DNA from: Haemonchus contortus | Taxonomy: Eukaryota; Nematoda; Chromadorea; Rhabditida; Trichostrongylidae | Assembly (NCBI GenBank): GCA_000469685.2 | Contig: LS997566.1 | Span: 35,508,420 to 35,572,419 of the forward strand | DNA: 64,000 bases | Reading direction: 5' to 3' | In this document: positions 52,167 to 64,000 of the stretch, in pieces | Position numbering within the stretch: the first letter of the stretch is position 1 | Layout: each line of letters begins with the position of its first letter | Program-made: the position numbers and the translations under genes | Notes under the pieces: model-generated | Database searches by the model: none | The model's input: only the letters and a program-made list of their open reading frames with translations | What the model was told of the DNA's origin: nothing

Positions 52167-55100
52167 ATGAAAATGACTAAGAACATTGTTCTCCGTAGAC
52201 ACAACGATATTGTTAAAAGCACTGAAGATCAACGACAGGTGAATGGATTTCTTGCATTTTGCAATAAAAAGAATAAATATTTAAGCTTAGGTTTCCAATG
52301 TCTGGCAAAAATCACAATAAGTGAATTCTAGCGACACTGAGTCTGCCTGATAGATCCACTTGAAAATTTGGTGCGTGCGCCTGTTTTCGAAGCCGGCATT
52401 TCGCATCATTAATTTACTCCCTCTTTTAAAGATCTTTTTAAGTTTCATAGAAAACTTAGTCGCATCGCATCAGTCGCCATTAACGAAGGATGTGAGAGTC
52501 GCTGTTCCTCTCGCATCGCTCGTTGATTTATTAGTACAGGACGATATTTTGACAACGTCGCCACATATTTTGATTTTTTTTTGCTCCGCAACCGTTTGTA
52601 ATGTTTCTGAATAGCATTTGTCTGTCTAGTCTGAGAATCAAGAAAATTTTGAATTGGTGTATTGTTAACTGATGTTATTCCGTCGCACTACGCGATCCAA
52701 ACATGGGAGTTATTGGGGAAAACAAAACTTCGACCTTCGAAGGGACTCGAACCCGTACTAGCGTTTTACAGGCGAGGCAAGCGTAGTCTGGGAGTGCAAA
52801 GATAAAGAACGCAAGGGTTTAAGTTCCGTTTGACACCGAAGTTTCGCGCACAGCTCATAGCTCGTCAACCTTGTGATTGCAGAGAGTATTTTTCAAATCT
52901 GCTACTAGTTTGAAGACGTCAATCATATCTAATTAGCCCTTGTTTGCTCGAAAATGGGTGTTTCAGTATCGAGGACTAGAGCTCACAAATGGCCTCAAGG
53001 TATTGCTGGTATCCGACCCAACGACGGATAAATCTGCTGCCGCACTGGATGTTAATGCTGGTGAGTGCTGATTTTTCGGTTCCCAAAGAGTCTCCAGATG
53101 TTCATGTTCAAGACAAACTGTTTGGTAGAAGCTCACTGTTCATGTTTTTGAATTCCAGGTCATCTCATGGATCCATGGGAACTGCCAGGCACAGCTCATT
53201 TCTGTGAACATATGTTATTTCTAGGTACCGATAAATATCCATCCGAGAACGAGTACAGTAAGGTTTGTTGAAAATAAGCTCAATGCCTGCTTTATATTTG
53301 ATTTTGTTCAAAATGTGATGTTTCAGTTTATTTCTGCTCATGCCGGTACCACGAATGCGTATACGGCGGCTGATCACACAAATTACCATTTTGATGTGAA
53401 GCCAGACCAGTTAGAGGTACCGTTCCCATGAAAAATGCACAGGCTTCTGATTTACTATGTTCAAACTTGTTACGGTAAAGCTTCTTTGATATTCAGGGAG
53501 CGTTAGATCGTTTTGTACAATTCTTTTTGGCCCCACAATTCACAGAAAGTGCCACTGAGAGAGAGGTTAGTGCTTCTCATTCATGTTCCGGCTCACCACC
53601 ATCAACTTATTTGTTTGACGTGCAGTACTAAGATGCCTAGTATATCGCAAACTTCTTAAGGTGTGTGCGGTTGATTCGGAACATTCAAATAATCTGAAAA
53701 ACGATGGATGGCGGAAGTTGCAAGTGGAACGGTAAAATTTCAACAGTTGCTTTTTCAGATGAGGGTAAATAATCATGTAAACTTCCCCTCTGTCTCGTAT
53801 TTCGAGAACAGCGTATCTATTTGGAGTGACGGATATGTTGTGAGTGTTAAACGCTCCGTGATCTCTAGGGGCACATTGAGTTGAGTTGAGGCGTTTAGCT
53901 GTCAGTTCTTTCCAATGAAGAAGTCTAGGTAGAAAAGCGATATTCTCTCTTGATGTTTGTTTTTGTTTTTATTTTTAGCTTCAGTGCTAAGTTTTTTTAC
54001 ATCAAAGTCGTATAGCATCGTTTTTGAATTCCTTTTTTCTTTAGTTTGGTGTTGAAAGTGACGAGGAACTTAATTTTTGGCTTACGGGGTAGTGGGGCTG
54101 ATGCCAGATCATTGTTTCATGATGCCACGCCACGTCACTTTTGTATAACTTTTGTAATTTTTGGTATGACTTCCCATTTCATGTGTCTACCGTGATAATT
54201 TGTTCCTTTATTAGAGTGAAAGTTTCAGATTTCTCTCCAAGCCGGGGCATGACTATGGAAAGTTTGGGACGGGGAGTAAGGTATGCGGAGTGCTTGTTTG
54301 TATGCTGAAATGTTATTTACTCGAACTGTTTGGATATCCGAATTAATACTGATTTTAGAAAACGTTGATGGATGACGCTCGTAAGAATGGGATTGAACCG
54401 CGGGAAGCATTGTTGAAGTTCCACAAGCAGTGGTATAGCTCCAACATGTGGGTCTTTTTTTGAATTCTTTAAATTTAAATTTGACTTTGCAATATCCACT
54501 TAAGCGAAAACAGCCATCCGAAAGTATACTAAATGAAAAGTCTCCTTTCAAGAAAGGGTTTTTTGAATGAGCTTAGTTCGCAATTGCCCTCAACTCGCTG
54601 ATTATACTGCAGAGATCTGTATAAGTTGCTGCAAGTTGTAGTGGTCCTTTGCTTTTTCCGATTAAATGATAGTTGCTTAAAACTTATTGTATTACTTGTT
54701 GTTACTTTAGCATGTCGCTATGCATTGTTGGGTCAGAGTCGTTGGATGAAATGGAAGCTTATCTTGGCACGTTGGGCTTCGATGCTATCGAAAATAAACA
54801 AGTGAAACCAATGAAATGGTTGGAGAGTCCTTATGGACGGGAGCAGCTAGGTAGACGCATCGAGGTTCGTTCATCGTCTGAAATTAGTTTTTAATTCATT
54901 TGAAACGTTTTGGTAATAAATGGGAATAAGAAATGCATGCAAATGCAATGTCATGCGGCGGTTTTCTTAATTTATTCTTCCATTCAATCACATTTGGCCT
55001 TGAAAACGTTTTCCAATGTTGCTTCGCACTCTTGTCGCTAAAAATATTTGTTAAGGCTGTGTAGGGGAGGGGGAAAAGGATTGTGCATTTTCAGAAGTAT

Positions 55101-58100
55101 TTAAACTAGCTTCTATACCCTTACTTGAAGTCATTAAGTTGCTGCTAAAGGATTTTGAATAGTTGGGGATAATTCCGTCCGTAAGTGTAGCTGACTCGCA
55201 TCCCAGTTTAGTCAGTCACTTGTGTTTGTAACTTTCCTCTACTATACTTCCAATTCAGATTGTACCCATCAAAGACACACGAAGTCTAACGATTCGATTC
55301 CCGATTCCGGATTTGCAAGAAGAGTACAAATCGAATCCATCTCACTATATCTGTAAGCTTTCCTCTAGTTTTTTAACCTTTTATTTCATCGAAGAACCGC
55401 TTTTGAATTTTGACGCCTTTTCTTTTAGCTCATTTGCTCGGACATGAAGGAAAGGGCTCCCTGTTATCAGAATTGAAGCGTTTGGGATGGGTTAGCTCAC
55501 TTTCGGCTGGAGAATCCACTCTGGCAAAAGGAATGAGCACATTTGATATTCATGTTGATCTTAGCGTTGGTGAGTGCTATGGTAATTGTCATTATCGGTT
55601 GTTTCATCTGAAATTTGCTGTTCTTCACCGCAGTTCCCAATGCATGCACTACCAAAGTTGTGTTGAAATGTCGTTCAAACTTTCTTCCTTTAAAAGCTCG
55701 AATTCCTTCATTTTTCGTACGCTATCCTTATCTACAGGGTGTCCCAAAATTATTGGCGCCGATTTATAGCAATATATTTGAAACTTCTCAGCCGCGAAAG
55801 GCACTGGAATCTCTATGCACACTAGCTAACACTATGTGCTACAGCATGCTACAGTCTCCTTTGGAAATATCCCCTATGAGCGCGGTTAGAAGTCAAAGTT
55901 TGCTCTCGACTTGATCGCATGTGGCACGCAGGTATCCTTCTCCATATCTTCCCAGCCATTCTTCAGCCTTTGCATGCTAGGACTCCAAACTGGGGCCGCA
56001 AACTCTACAGGTCCTCTTCTGACCAGGGACCATTCGTGGGGTCATGTGAGTCAAGTTCTGGAAAATAGGATGACTATCCCTCTTCACCAATGAAGTCGAG
56101 CAGCTGTCGTCGGCACCACTCGCGGGCAAGCTTGGCTCTGTGGGCTGGAGAAGTGTCCCGCTGGAAGTTTGTTTGGACGACGAGATGTTTCAGAAAACGT
56201 AGTCGGATTAGTGTTCCATTTACTTCCATCAGTACGCCGTTTGAGTACCGGTCTTGGTCAATTTTCATGCCTGCACCGAAGAAACCACGAGCAGCTTACC
56301 CTTGCCAGTGATCCTCGAAAAACATGATTTTAATATTCTGATAGCAACCTTTTTGTTAGATATTACTCGCTAGATGTTTCTTTCTGGAACGCGAACGTTT
56401 TGATTGTTGAGGGATGGTTTTATCGTAAAAAATTTTTTGGCCAGAGAAAACGACGAAGGGTTGCGTGTCATCACTCAAGTGGGTCTGCGACTTTCTGCAT
56501 TTTTGGCCCTGCGGTGTCTGTTGAGATCGGAATTGAAGCATACGATAGTAATGGTAGTGAGGCTACTGCATGACATTCTACCGCGATAACTCCTGTAAGC
56601 CGTGCCCGTTGACTTCCTTTTAATGGGTCACCCAGGATCCCAACCGATTGGCAGACGGACCATTTTAATAGTCCCATCTTCAGAAACATTCTGCCTTTCT
56701 ATCTTTCTTTCCTGGTTTGTCTCTGATTCAATCTTCTTTTCTATATCGTTTAATAGCCTCCTATACGGTTATTAGAAAAATCCCAAAGAATTTCATAACG
56801 CCCTTCCACTTCTCGCGCGTCAATGATTGCAAGTGGCATTGAATGAGCCTCCTTCATCTGAAAGATATTGGGAGTTCCACATCAGTAACCATGCATATCG
56901 CAAGGGAACCTTCTTATGCAACTAATCAATAACAGGTAATGTAATTTGATAAATTATTTCTACCTAAAAAATTTCTGACTTTTGGCGCCAATAATTTTGG
57001 GACACCCCATACAACGGTACTAAGAAGATACTAAGAACACTCGCCATTTCCCAGCTCTTTGTTGGTGTTCACTGTAACTTATTGGGACTTATTACATGAA
57101 TGTTGGTCGGTAATAGTTCGGAAGAGGTGAGCTTCACCGGACAAGCCGATTTAATTGGGTTTTTTCTGATTTTGCTATCCCTGGTCAGTGTTGGTGGCTG
57201 GAATGCTGGGTTAGAGGCAATCATTTGGTCAACTTTAGAAATATTTTTCAAACTAACATGTAAATGCAAAAAGACGCTTCACTGTTACATGCCGATATCG
57301 CCTGATCGGCCCAACCTTATAGCCGCCTTCACGTGACATGGCCACGCTGACAAACTCTGGTTAATGCATATGTGATTTATGAGGAGAAACTACAGCACTG
57401 TGAACTATCGATCCCAAAGATTCATGTTTCAGATGGCCTTAATCATACGGAAGATATAGTCAGCCTTGTATTCAACTATATTGGTCTATTAAAACGTACT
57501 GGTGCCGCTAAATGGGTTCAAGATGAGCTTAGTGAATTAGGAGAGCTCAAATTTAGGTTTAAGGTATGTCAAGCTATGAGCTTTTCAATAAACCCTATGT
57601 GAAGTGTTTGATCACTTCTAATCGTTCCAGGACAAGGAAAATCCGTTGAGTTTGGCGACGAAGCTAGCTTCGGAGTTAAAGCTTGTACCATTCAAAGATA
57701 TTTTATCATGGCACTATTTGTTGACAGAATTTAAACCTGGTATGTTGACGGTTAGTGCCTTTTCCGCTCTACAGCGGGCTTAAATTGAATTCTCTGAGAT
57801 TTTGATGGTTTTGAGTTATTTTCGTGAGTTCCAGATCGAATCATGGAGATTCTTGACATGTTGACCCCGCAGAATATGTTTTATATGGTGATTTCGAAGA
57901 ACTTCAGCGGTCAAGAAGGAAACACTGAAGAACCGGTTTATGGCACTGAGATGAGGATCAGTAGCATCAATGAGGTATTTTCTGCGTTCTTATTTGATGT
58001 TGAAATACGTGCTCTTGTCCCCTAAAATTAATGTTATAACATGCTATTCAAGGGTACGATGAACCGGTTCCAAGCGGCTATAGAGACGGTCCACCCTGCT

Positions 58101-61100
58101 CTACATATGCCGGAGAAAAACGAGTATATACCAACCAAATTTGATCAGAAGCCTCGAGAAGCAGTGAAAAGGTACATAATTCTTTTTCTGTCAACTATTA
58201 CACTCGTTTACTTTGGATTTCGATGTTATTCTATTCACTCCCAGCTAGAATTGCGCAGTGAGTTTCCAAGAATTTTGTTTATAATACTCCGGTGCTTGAG
58301 CAGCCATGACGGTAGCGAATTGAAGATGCTTCTGACAGCATTCATGCGCTATCCCAGTCGTTGTCAACGCAGTAAATTATCGTTAGAAGTAAAATTCGTC
58401 TAACTCAGTACATTACGTGACTGTGGGCATGTCCACGACCGTGCGCAGCTGTGAATCTGGTCGTTTAATGTTCGCGCATTTATTCGGCAAATATTGCGGG
58501 TCATATTTTTTTATGGAGGCTTTTCCACTTCCTTGTGGCGCTTAGAGCGTAGCGATAAGACTGCTGGTCAGTTACAGATCGAGCCATTCCCCTATCTCGC
58601 GCTACATAGACGGAAGCGTGAACCTTGCACCAAGGAAGAGACCATGAAAGACAATTTGTCTGTTGTGCTCTTTTGCCCCCATTGCGGTAAAAAATCACGA
58701 TGATATAGGGTGCCATTTATGTTCAGGCCTGATCAATATAACAAATTTTAGTGAACACCCACGAGTCATATATGATGATGTATGGTGTCGTATTTGGTTC
58801 AAGCAGGATGATGAGTACAAGCTCCCCAAAATGGTAACCAAGGTTGGTTTTTGAATGTAGCATAGTGACTGGAGTTTACTCGAATAGAAGTTCGAATTGA
58901 TTGATGGCCACTGGGCCTACCGATAGATCAGTCAGCAAATTCAGAACTTAATCGATCTCGTCAAGATACATACGTCTTATTCTTTATAGCTTGTTATGAA
59001 TTACGGTTCGCTAGCGCTTACAATTTTCAGTTGTCTGTTACTGCTCCGATAATTGCCGCTGATCCGAGATCAACGATGCTGTCGTCCATGTTTCTGTGGT
59101 GTTTGAATGTAAGTAGATTCATGTAATGAACTTTTAAATTGTCAATTTCAATTTTTCGTCTTATCATGGCTGTGAATCTTACAGGATGCCCTGACGGAGG
59201 AAACCTACAACGCTGAACTGGCAGGTCTGAAGTGTGAACTTGAGCTAGGAACCTTTGGAACAAATCTAAAAGTGAGGGGTCGTGCAGGAAATCAGGAGCC
59301 GCTTCTAATTTTGCTTGTGTGTTTTGTTGTGCCGTGTTCCTTTGTTTCCCTAACGGGTTATGTGCTGTCTTTTCGAGTCCTACGATGGCCTGAAGGCCCG
59401 AGGTTGTTCTGTTCGAGTAGAGCTTGTCAGTGCCTCGTATGTCCACCTGTCCACCTTTGTTCTCCATTAAGGGTTGGCCTGCGCTTGGATCTGAATGAGC
59501 ATTTCATTTTTTCCAATTTGCTGCAAATTAGAAAAATGAATCGGATACTTATTCAGATTCAAGCGATGGTTACATCTGAGTTTGGAATCGAGTATGAAAA
59601 CGGGCGAGATAGAAATTGAACTTTTGTTGTTATTTTGATCGGCATTTTGTTGCTTCACTAGTCCTGTTCATTAGCGAGTAGCACTTAACTTTATGTGCGA
59701 CACGTTATTTATTGCTAACTTCACGCTTACTCCTGCTGAACGCATTAGTGACGTTGACAATGCATCAAATTTCCGTACTGACTTATAACTTGGTCTTGTA
59801 TGTGCATTAACGGTTACTAATCGTTAACAAATAGTCGGTGACCATTGTGATTTTTTAGCGTAGTTTGCTGATTTTTTTGGATTTAATTGATGTTCATTTT
59901 TAGGTGACAGGGTATGACGAGAAGCAGCCGTTGTTTGTTGAACACCTAGTCAAGCGGATGACCGACTTCAAGCCAGGTCGGTTGAAAGTTTGTTATTGAA
60001 GCGTACTCTATTTTGCCTCTCTTTCTTCTGATCTCTCAAATTCTTATATCAGTATTTGAAGAGACTTCCGATATAAGTGAAAGTGGTTGCAAGTAGCTTC
60101 CCGAGCACATTTTCAAAGGACTTTGGGATCTAGTTTCAGCTTGAGAAAAGGCTATGATGTGAAAACTTTGATCAGAAGGACGCATATTGTGAATTATGCC
60201 GTCTTCTGTTGATTAAGCGATCCTGAGCCTATCGAAACCACCATACCTTCACTCGTTTTTGCTTACAAATCTTTATTTTGAGCTAGTTCTCATTCATTCA
60301 CGTTTACTCGTTAAGAGGCTGTTTTGGAAGTTCCCTCAATTTAGATCCATTGCGGTTTGAAGTGTTGTTCGATGCGATCAAACGCGCTTTGGAGAATTTT
60401 GCTCATTCACAACCATACACTTTATCGCAGCATTATATTCAACTGCTGCTGAGTGACAAGTTCTGGAGCAAAGAACAACTGCTTGCTGTTTGTAAAGGTA
60501 AACCTTTTACCTATCTTCTTCCTTTCTGTATCCTTTCGTCTATTCTTCAGCTTTTTCCAAGTATCTCTAGTTAGTGCACTTGAAGGCACAATTCACAATA
60601 GAAATGGTTTCTGAGACACCCCCATAGCATGAATCTGAGGCCCCTCATATACCATATTTGGCCCTATCAGATCGCAGTTCGGTCTAGTTAGGGCGTTATA
60701 AAGACTCAAAAATTGTCCCGTGCGTATGCGCGGACAAGCTTCAACGGCATCGTAGGGCATCGATTGCGCGATTCACGAGTTAGTCCATGTAGGATTTTCA
60801 AACAGCTCCTCTTGACCATTAGCGACAGCGAAAGGCAGTTCTGTACGGTTCCTGCTTGCTGTGATCACCTCTTTGCACAATTGCAACAACTGACATCTCG
60901 TCCGAATACCCCTCTCCATGTTATTTTTGTCATGGTAATTTTGTTCAACCTTTATTTTCGCTACTTTGAGGAGTCTTGTTTTGTTCAAAACGACGAATTT
61001 TCTCGCTTTCTTCACTACCGATGAACTATTCCCAACCCTTAATTCCGCTTTTCAGCTGACTAGGGGTACCTTGGAATTATCGTGATCTGTGCCTTTGATT

Positions 61101-64000
61101 TCTTGAAGATTCTAAAAACAAATCGGTCCACATTCTTGTTCACGACCTTTTTTACATTTAAATCTGTGGGGGCATTAGAATACGCATCGTCAGTCTCTTT
61201 AGCTGTTTTTACTACTGTTGGTTTGAGTCTCTTTCCTTAGGCTTGAAAATCTTCTAGAATATTTGATTTCCGTCGAATTTGAAATGGTTACGTGCTCTTT
61301 TCGGCATCTCGATTTGTCTATCCGGAAGGTGATATGCTTTTCTCTGCTATTTAACTGAAGACCAGGAGCTGTCCTAGTCAGAACCAAATCTTCTATGGGT
61401 GCAAACTGTTTTCCTGATTCTCATCTTTGTAATTCAGATATGAACGTGCACGAAGTAGAGGCATTCGGGAAAGAAATGTTACGAGCCTTCCACGTTGAGC
61501 TTTTCGTCCATGGTAATGCGACCGAACAGGTAAGTACCAATTTTTAATCTTTAGAAATTTTTTCTTTGAGCCTTTCTATAGCTTTGGATCAATCTTCAAA
61601 TTGTGTGAATAGTTTTTTAGTTGTCATTTTCGTAATTGCTGGCTTTGAAAGCTTGCGCCTACTTTTTAGGAGGCATTGACGCTTGGTCATGCAGTAACAA
61701 AGACGTTGCGTGAGGCATCCAAAAGTCGTCCGTTGTTCAGAAATGAATATACGCCGATGAGGGAACATGCTTTAGAAAATGGTAAGCTGTGATTACATTT
61801 TTTCAATTAGCAATCTGTGAACAAAGGATGTCCGTGGTCGTAATTGCTGCATAAGAGCAGTACTTGTTGCGTAGTGGAGTGGTCTAATCTGATTAAAATT
61901 CCAATCCTCCCCTTGGAATGTTGTTTTTGAATAAGAGCGGTCTCATATTAGATAACTACGTGAACTTTCAGTGAAATGTTTTACGTAATTTTAAGAATCA
62001 AGCCGCTTATTGTTTACTCGGTCCTAAATATTTTTCAAATTTTAACAAATTTACTTTACCAGTCTTTTATCCAACCTTATTTAGTTTTTTTTGTTCCATT
62101 TTTTCTTCAATGATGCATGTTTCAGGAGATGCATATGTGTATCGACATTTCCAGAATACTCACGAGGTATCGTGTGTTGAAGTTTTGTTCCAAGCAGGAG
62201 TTCAGGTCAGGTCGTTACCTTTCTATTTTGCAGGCATTTTCGTTTTTTAACACGCTATTAGCGGAAAACGTGGAATTTCGGCCGTTGACTTTCAATCTTA
62301 TGACTTTAGGCTACCCGAGAAAATGCCCTAGTTGAGTTACTGGTGCAACTTCTGCGTGAACCTGCCTTCAACCAGCTGAGAACTGTCGAGCAATTAGGTA
62401 AGTGTTACTCTAATTTGGTTTGACTTACATTTGTGATTACTTACTTTTTATACCGTCATACAAGCATGGGTGTAGGTGTCCCACAATTGCACTAAAACAG
62501 CGAGACATCTTCACTGGCTTGAAGTGATTTCCTTGTGCATACACATAAATATTTCCGGGAGGTCTGCAGTGATTAGATCTAACCTACGTGTTTAGGGTAT
62601 GTCGTTTGGACTGGCTCACGGTTGAATGCTGGAACTCTCGGGCTGCAGTTCATTGTGCAAGGTCCTAAAAACCCTGATCATGTGCTTGATCGAATAGAGG
62701 CATTCATCGAAAAGATTCGAGTCAGTTTTACTTCAGATTTGACTACAGTACATCTGAGTAGATGGCTGAGAGTCTACAAGATCTTTAAAGTTACTCATTT
62801 GTTTATTCTATTTTATGAGAATTCATTACAGGAGGAAATTGCGAAAATGCCACAAGATGAATTTGACAAGCAAAAAACGGGTCTTATTACCCGATTGCTC
62901 GAGAAACCGAAAACTTTGGGAGCACGGTCGAGACGCTTTTGGAATGAGATCGATTGCAGGCAGTATGATTTCGATAGAAGTTGGTTTTGTCTGTTCATTC
63001 CGTTTTTGAGTCGATTGGTTTGGGAATGTGATTTTGCGCGAATGCATAATGCAAATGCAAGATTTTTGGTTCTTGCGGGAGGGGCACAAATTCATAATAA
63101 ACTGACCATAAATTACAGTAACAACAAGCAATTACCTTTCTGATTTGAGCTCCGCTTTTCTGATAGGAGGGTTCCTTGTAAGGAGTTAAGGGATTTCTTG
63201 GTGACAGCGTTCGGTTCTGATTGAAGAGATCTGTTGTATCCGTCGTTATCAGCCATTGGTTGCAGCAGCGTTGCTTGCAGTTTGTAACGAATGTCGTTGA
63301 TACTTACTACTTTCGTGATTTTTGTGCAAAATTTGTATTTGTAGATAATTCCGAAGTGGAAGTCTTGAAAACGGTCACCAAAGAAGATCTCCTCTCTTAT
63401 TTCGATCTCAAATTCACCAGAACTGCTCCTGAGCGGCGTAAGGTGAGTCTGTTAACTTCGCTGTTATTTACCTGATTTTTGATGTACATAAACTAGACAG
63501 TTCACCTTCCTCATTATTTCCCGTCAGCTTTTTGGATCAAAATTCTTTTATTAAAGATTGCTGTATTCGTGCACGGTAAAGGCGAGCAGAGGGACGGAAT
63601 GGTGGAGAAATCGAGAGCGAAGAGGGAAATTGCTGGCAAGGATAAATTGGTAGGTGACGCTACTAGGAACTGTTTATTTTAAAATTTTGACTTGTGCCGT
63701 ATTTTCGTTATCACTCTTATATCTCTATCTATTTATCTCTAGAAGACTAATTTAAATTATTTTACTTCATTATTATTACTTGATTTTTTTATTTTAATTA
63801 TTTGAATATTTAATTTTAATTATTTTCTTTCACTTCTTTCTTTTACTTGTCTTTCTGATAATTTTTTTATCTCTTGGGAAGATATCATCTCCAGTTTTTA
63901 CAATCACATTTCATAGGATGAATCCTAGTTGGATTTCTATGTTTTCAGGAAGAAGTCGAATGTATGGAACAGTTCCGAGAGTCATTATCGCTTTATGGTC
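52167..64000 (+). CDS. IDE: Insulin-degrading enzyme (M16A zinc metalloprotease), partial 3'
   Basis: Twenty-nine phase-consistent exons: 52167-52238, 52967-53060, 53159-53262, 53327-53416, 53497-53565, 53661-53731, 54229-54280, 54359-54447, 54711-54864, 55259-55352, 55429-55569, 57433-57563, 57631-57739, 57835-57974, 58053-58171, 58752-58842, 59031-59108, 59185-59271, 59904-59976, 60345-60497, 61438-61529, 61670-61781, 62126-62205, 62310-62397, 62596-62720, 62832-62979, 63345-63442, 63557-63649, 63949-64000 (966 codons and counting; human IDE has 1019 residues). The inverted zinc motif HFCEH is at residues 69-73 and the third ligand Glu150 in VDSEHSNN; the spacing of 81 equals that of human IDE (108/189). 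RTVEQLGY, supplying the C-terminal-half Arg and Tyr of the active site, is intact. IDE degrades insulin-like and other small amyloidogenic peptides in a closed chamber. PGTAHF replaces the usual GLAHF. Start uncertain. Confidence 0.93.
52735..52790 (-). repeat. tRNA-like B-box remnant in IDE intron 1
   Basis: The - strand contains ACGGGTTCGAGTCCCTTCGAA, a perfect B box with an imperfect T stem. No matching acceptor stem, D arm or anticodon stem is found upstream. Probably a tRNA-derived repeat. Confidence 0.35.
55735..57009 (-). mobile_element. Tc1/mariner-type element, GGGTGTCCC family, copy 3 (both TIRs)
   Basis: The left end is TA|CAGGGTGTCCCAAAATTATT, continuing GGCGCC. The right end is the inverse of TA|TGGGGTGTCCCAAAATTATT, continuing GGCGCC. 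Length 1275 bp with TA duplication. On the - strand, [10 protein letters not shown] (near 56450) is the block that normally reads V.FSDEK.F, so the first catalytic Asp is Gly. [20 protein letters not shown] (near 56130) holds the second Asp. Frameshifts separate the blocks, so it is inactive. It sits in intron 11 of the IDE gene, antisense. Confidence 0.88.
60580..61098. mobile_element. piggyBac-type MITE with TTGA flanks (family B) in IDE intron 20
   Basis: The left end is TTGA|AGGCACAATTCACAATAG and the right end is TTATCGTGATCTGTGCCT|TTGA. Both flanks read TTGA rather than TTAA. The element is 519 bp and alignable at both ends with 41759-42229. It lies between IDE exons 20 and 21. Confidence 0.82.

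Noticed and set aside
52735..52790. A functional tRNA on the - strand
   Set aside because: Only the B box fits; there is no acceptor stem pairing and no acceptable anticodon stem.

Overview
The window looks like nuclear DNA of a parasitic nematode, probably a strongylid (hookworm/Haemonchus-type). The evidence is small exons separated by short and long introns with TTTTCAG-type acceptors, ShK-domain secreted proteins, a Ly-6 protein that looks like the nematode ODR-2/HOT group, and a heavy load of nematode-type Tc1/mariner, RTE and Penelope-like elements. I assign no species.

Five protein genes and one tRNA can be supported. Their exons were assembled by hand from splice sites and reading phase, so no single long ORF shows them. 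(1) 13958-18880, + strand: a five-exon Ly-6/uPAR-type GPI-anchored protein. Intron 1 holds a 528-bp MITE with perfect 31-bp terminal inverted repeats (TIRs), and intron 4 holds a same-strand tRNA-Ser(CGA). (2) and (3) 25269-25520 and 29089-29587, - strand: two paralogous two-exon secreted ShK-domain peptides with a shared upstream region, and a decayed Penelope-like retroelement (reverse transcriptase plus GIY-YIG) between them. (4) 35638-40338, - strand: a seven-exon LAMP-like type I membrane protein, possibly UNC-46-like, with a predicted GC-AG intron. (5) 52167 to beyond 64000, + strand: an insulin-degrading-enzyme (M16A) gene. Twenty-nine exons are in the window and roughly the last 15-30 codons lie outside it.

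Layout: 1-13957 has no gene I can support (dispersed repeat debris and simple repeats). 13958-18880 is the Ly-6 gene. 19-25 kb is transposon-rich: TTAA-flanked piggyBac-type MITEs, one of them split by a deleted mariner, then a dead Tc1. 25-30 kb is the ShK pair. 30-35.2 kb holds two decayed copies of a GGGTGTCCC-type Tc1/mariner element and one element with intact TIRs. 35.5-40.4 kb is the LAMP gene, whose introns carry RTE, BEL/Pao-like and fold-back debris. 40.4-52 kb is mostly unassigned, with three MITE/mariner remnants and two isolated exon candidates. 52.1-64 kb is the IDE gene, with a complete Tc1/mariner copy and a TTGA-flanked MITE in its introns.

The genes do not form an operon or an obvious pathway. 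The LAMP and IDE genes are divergent, with about 12 kb between them. The main biology visible is ordinary single-copy genes whose introns have absorbed several DNA-transposon families, plus a local duplication of a secreted-peptide gene.
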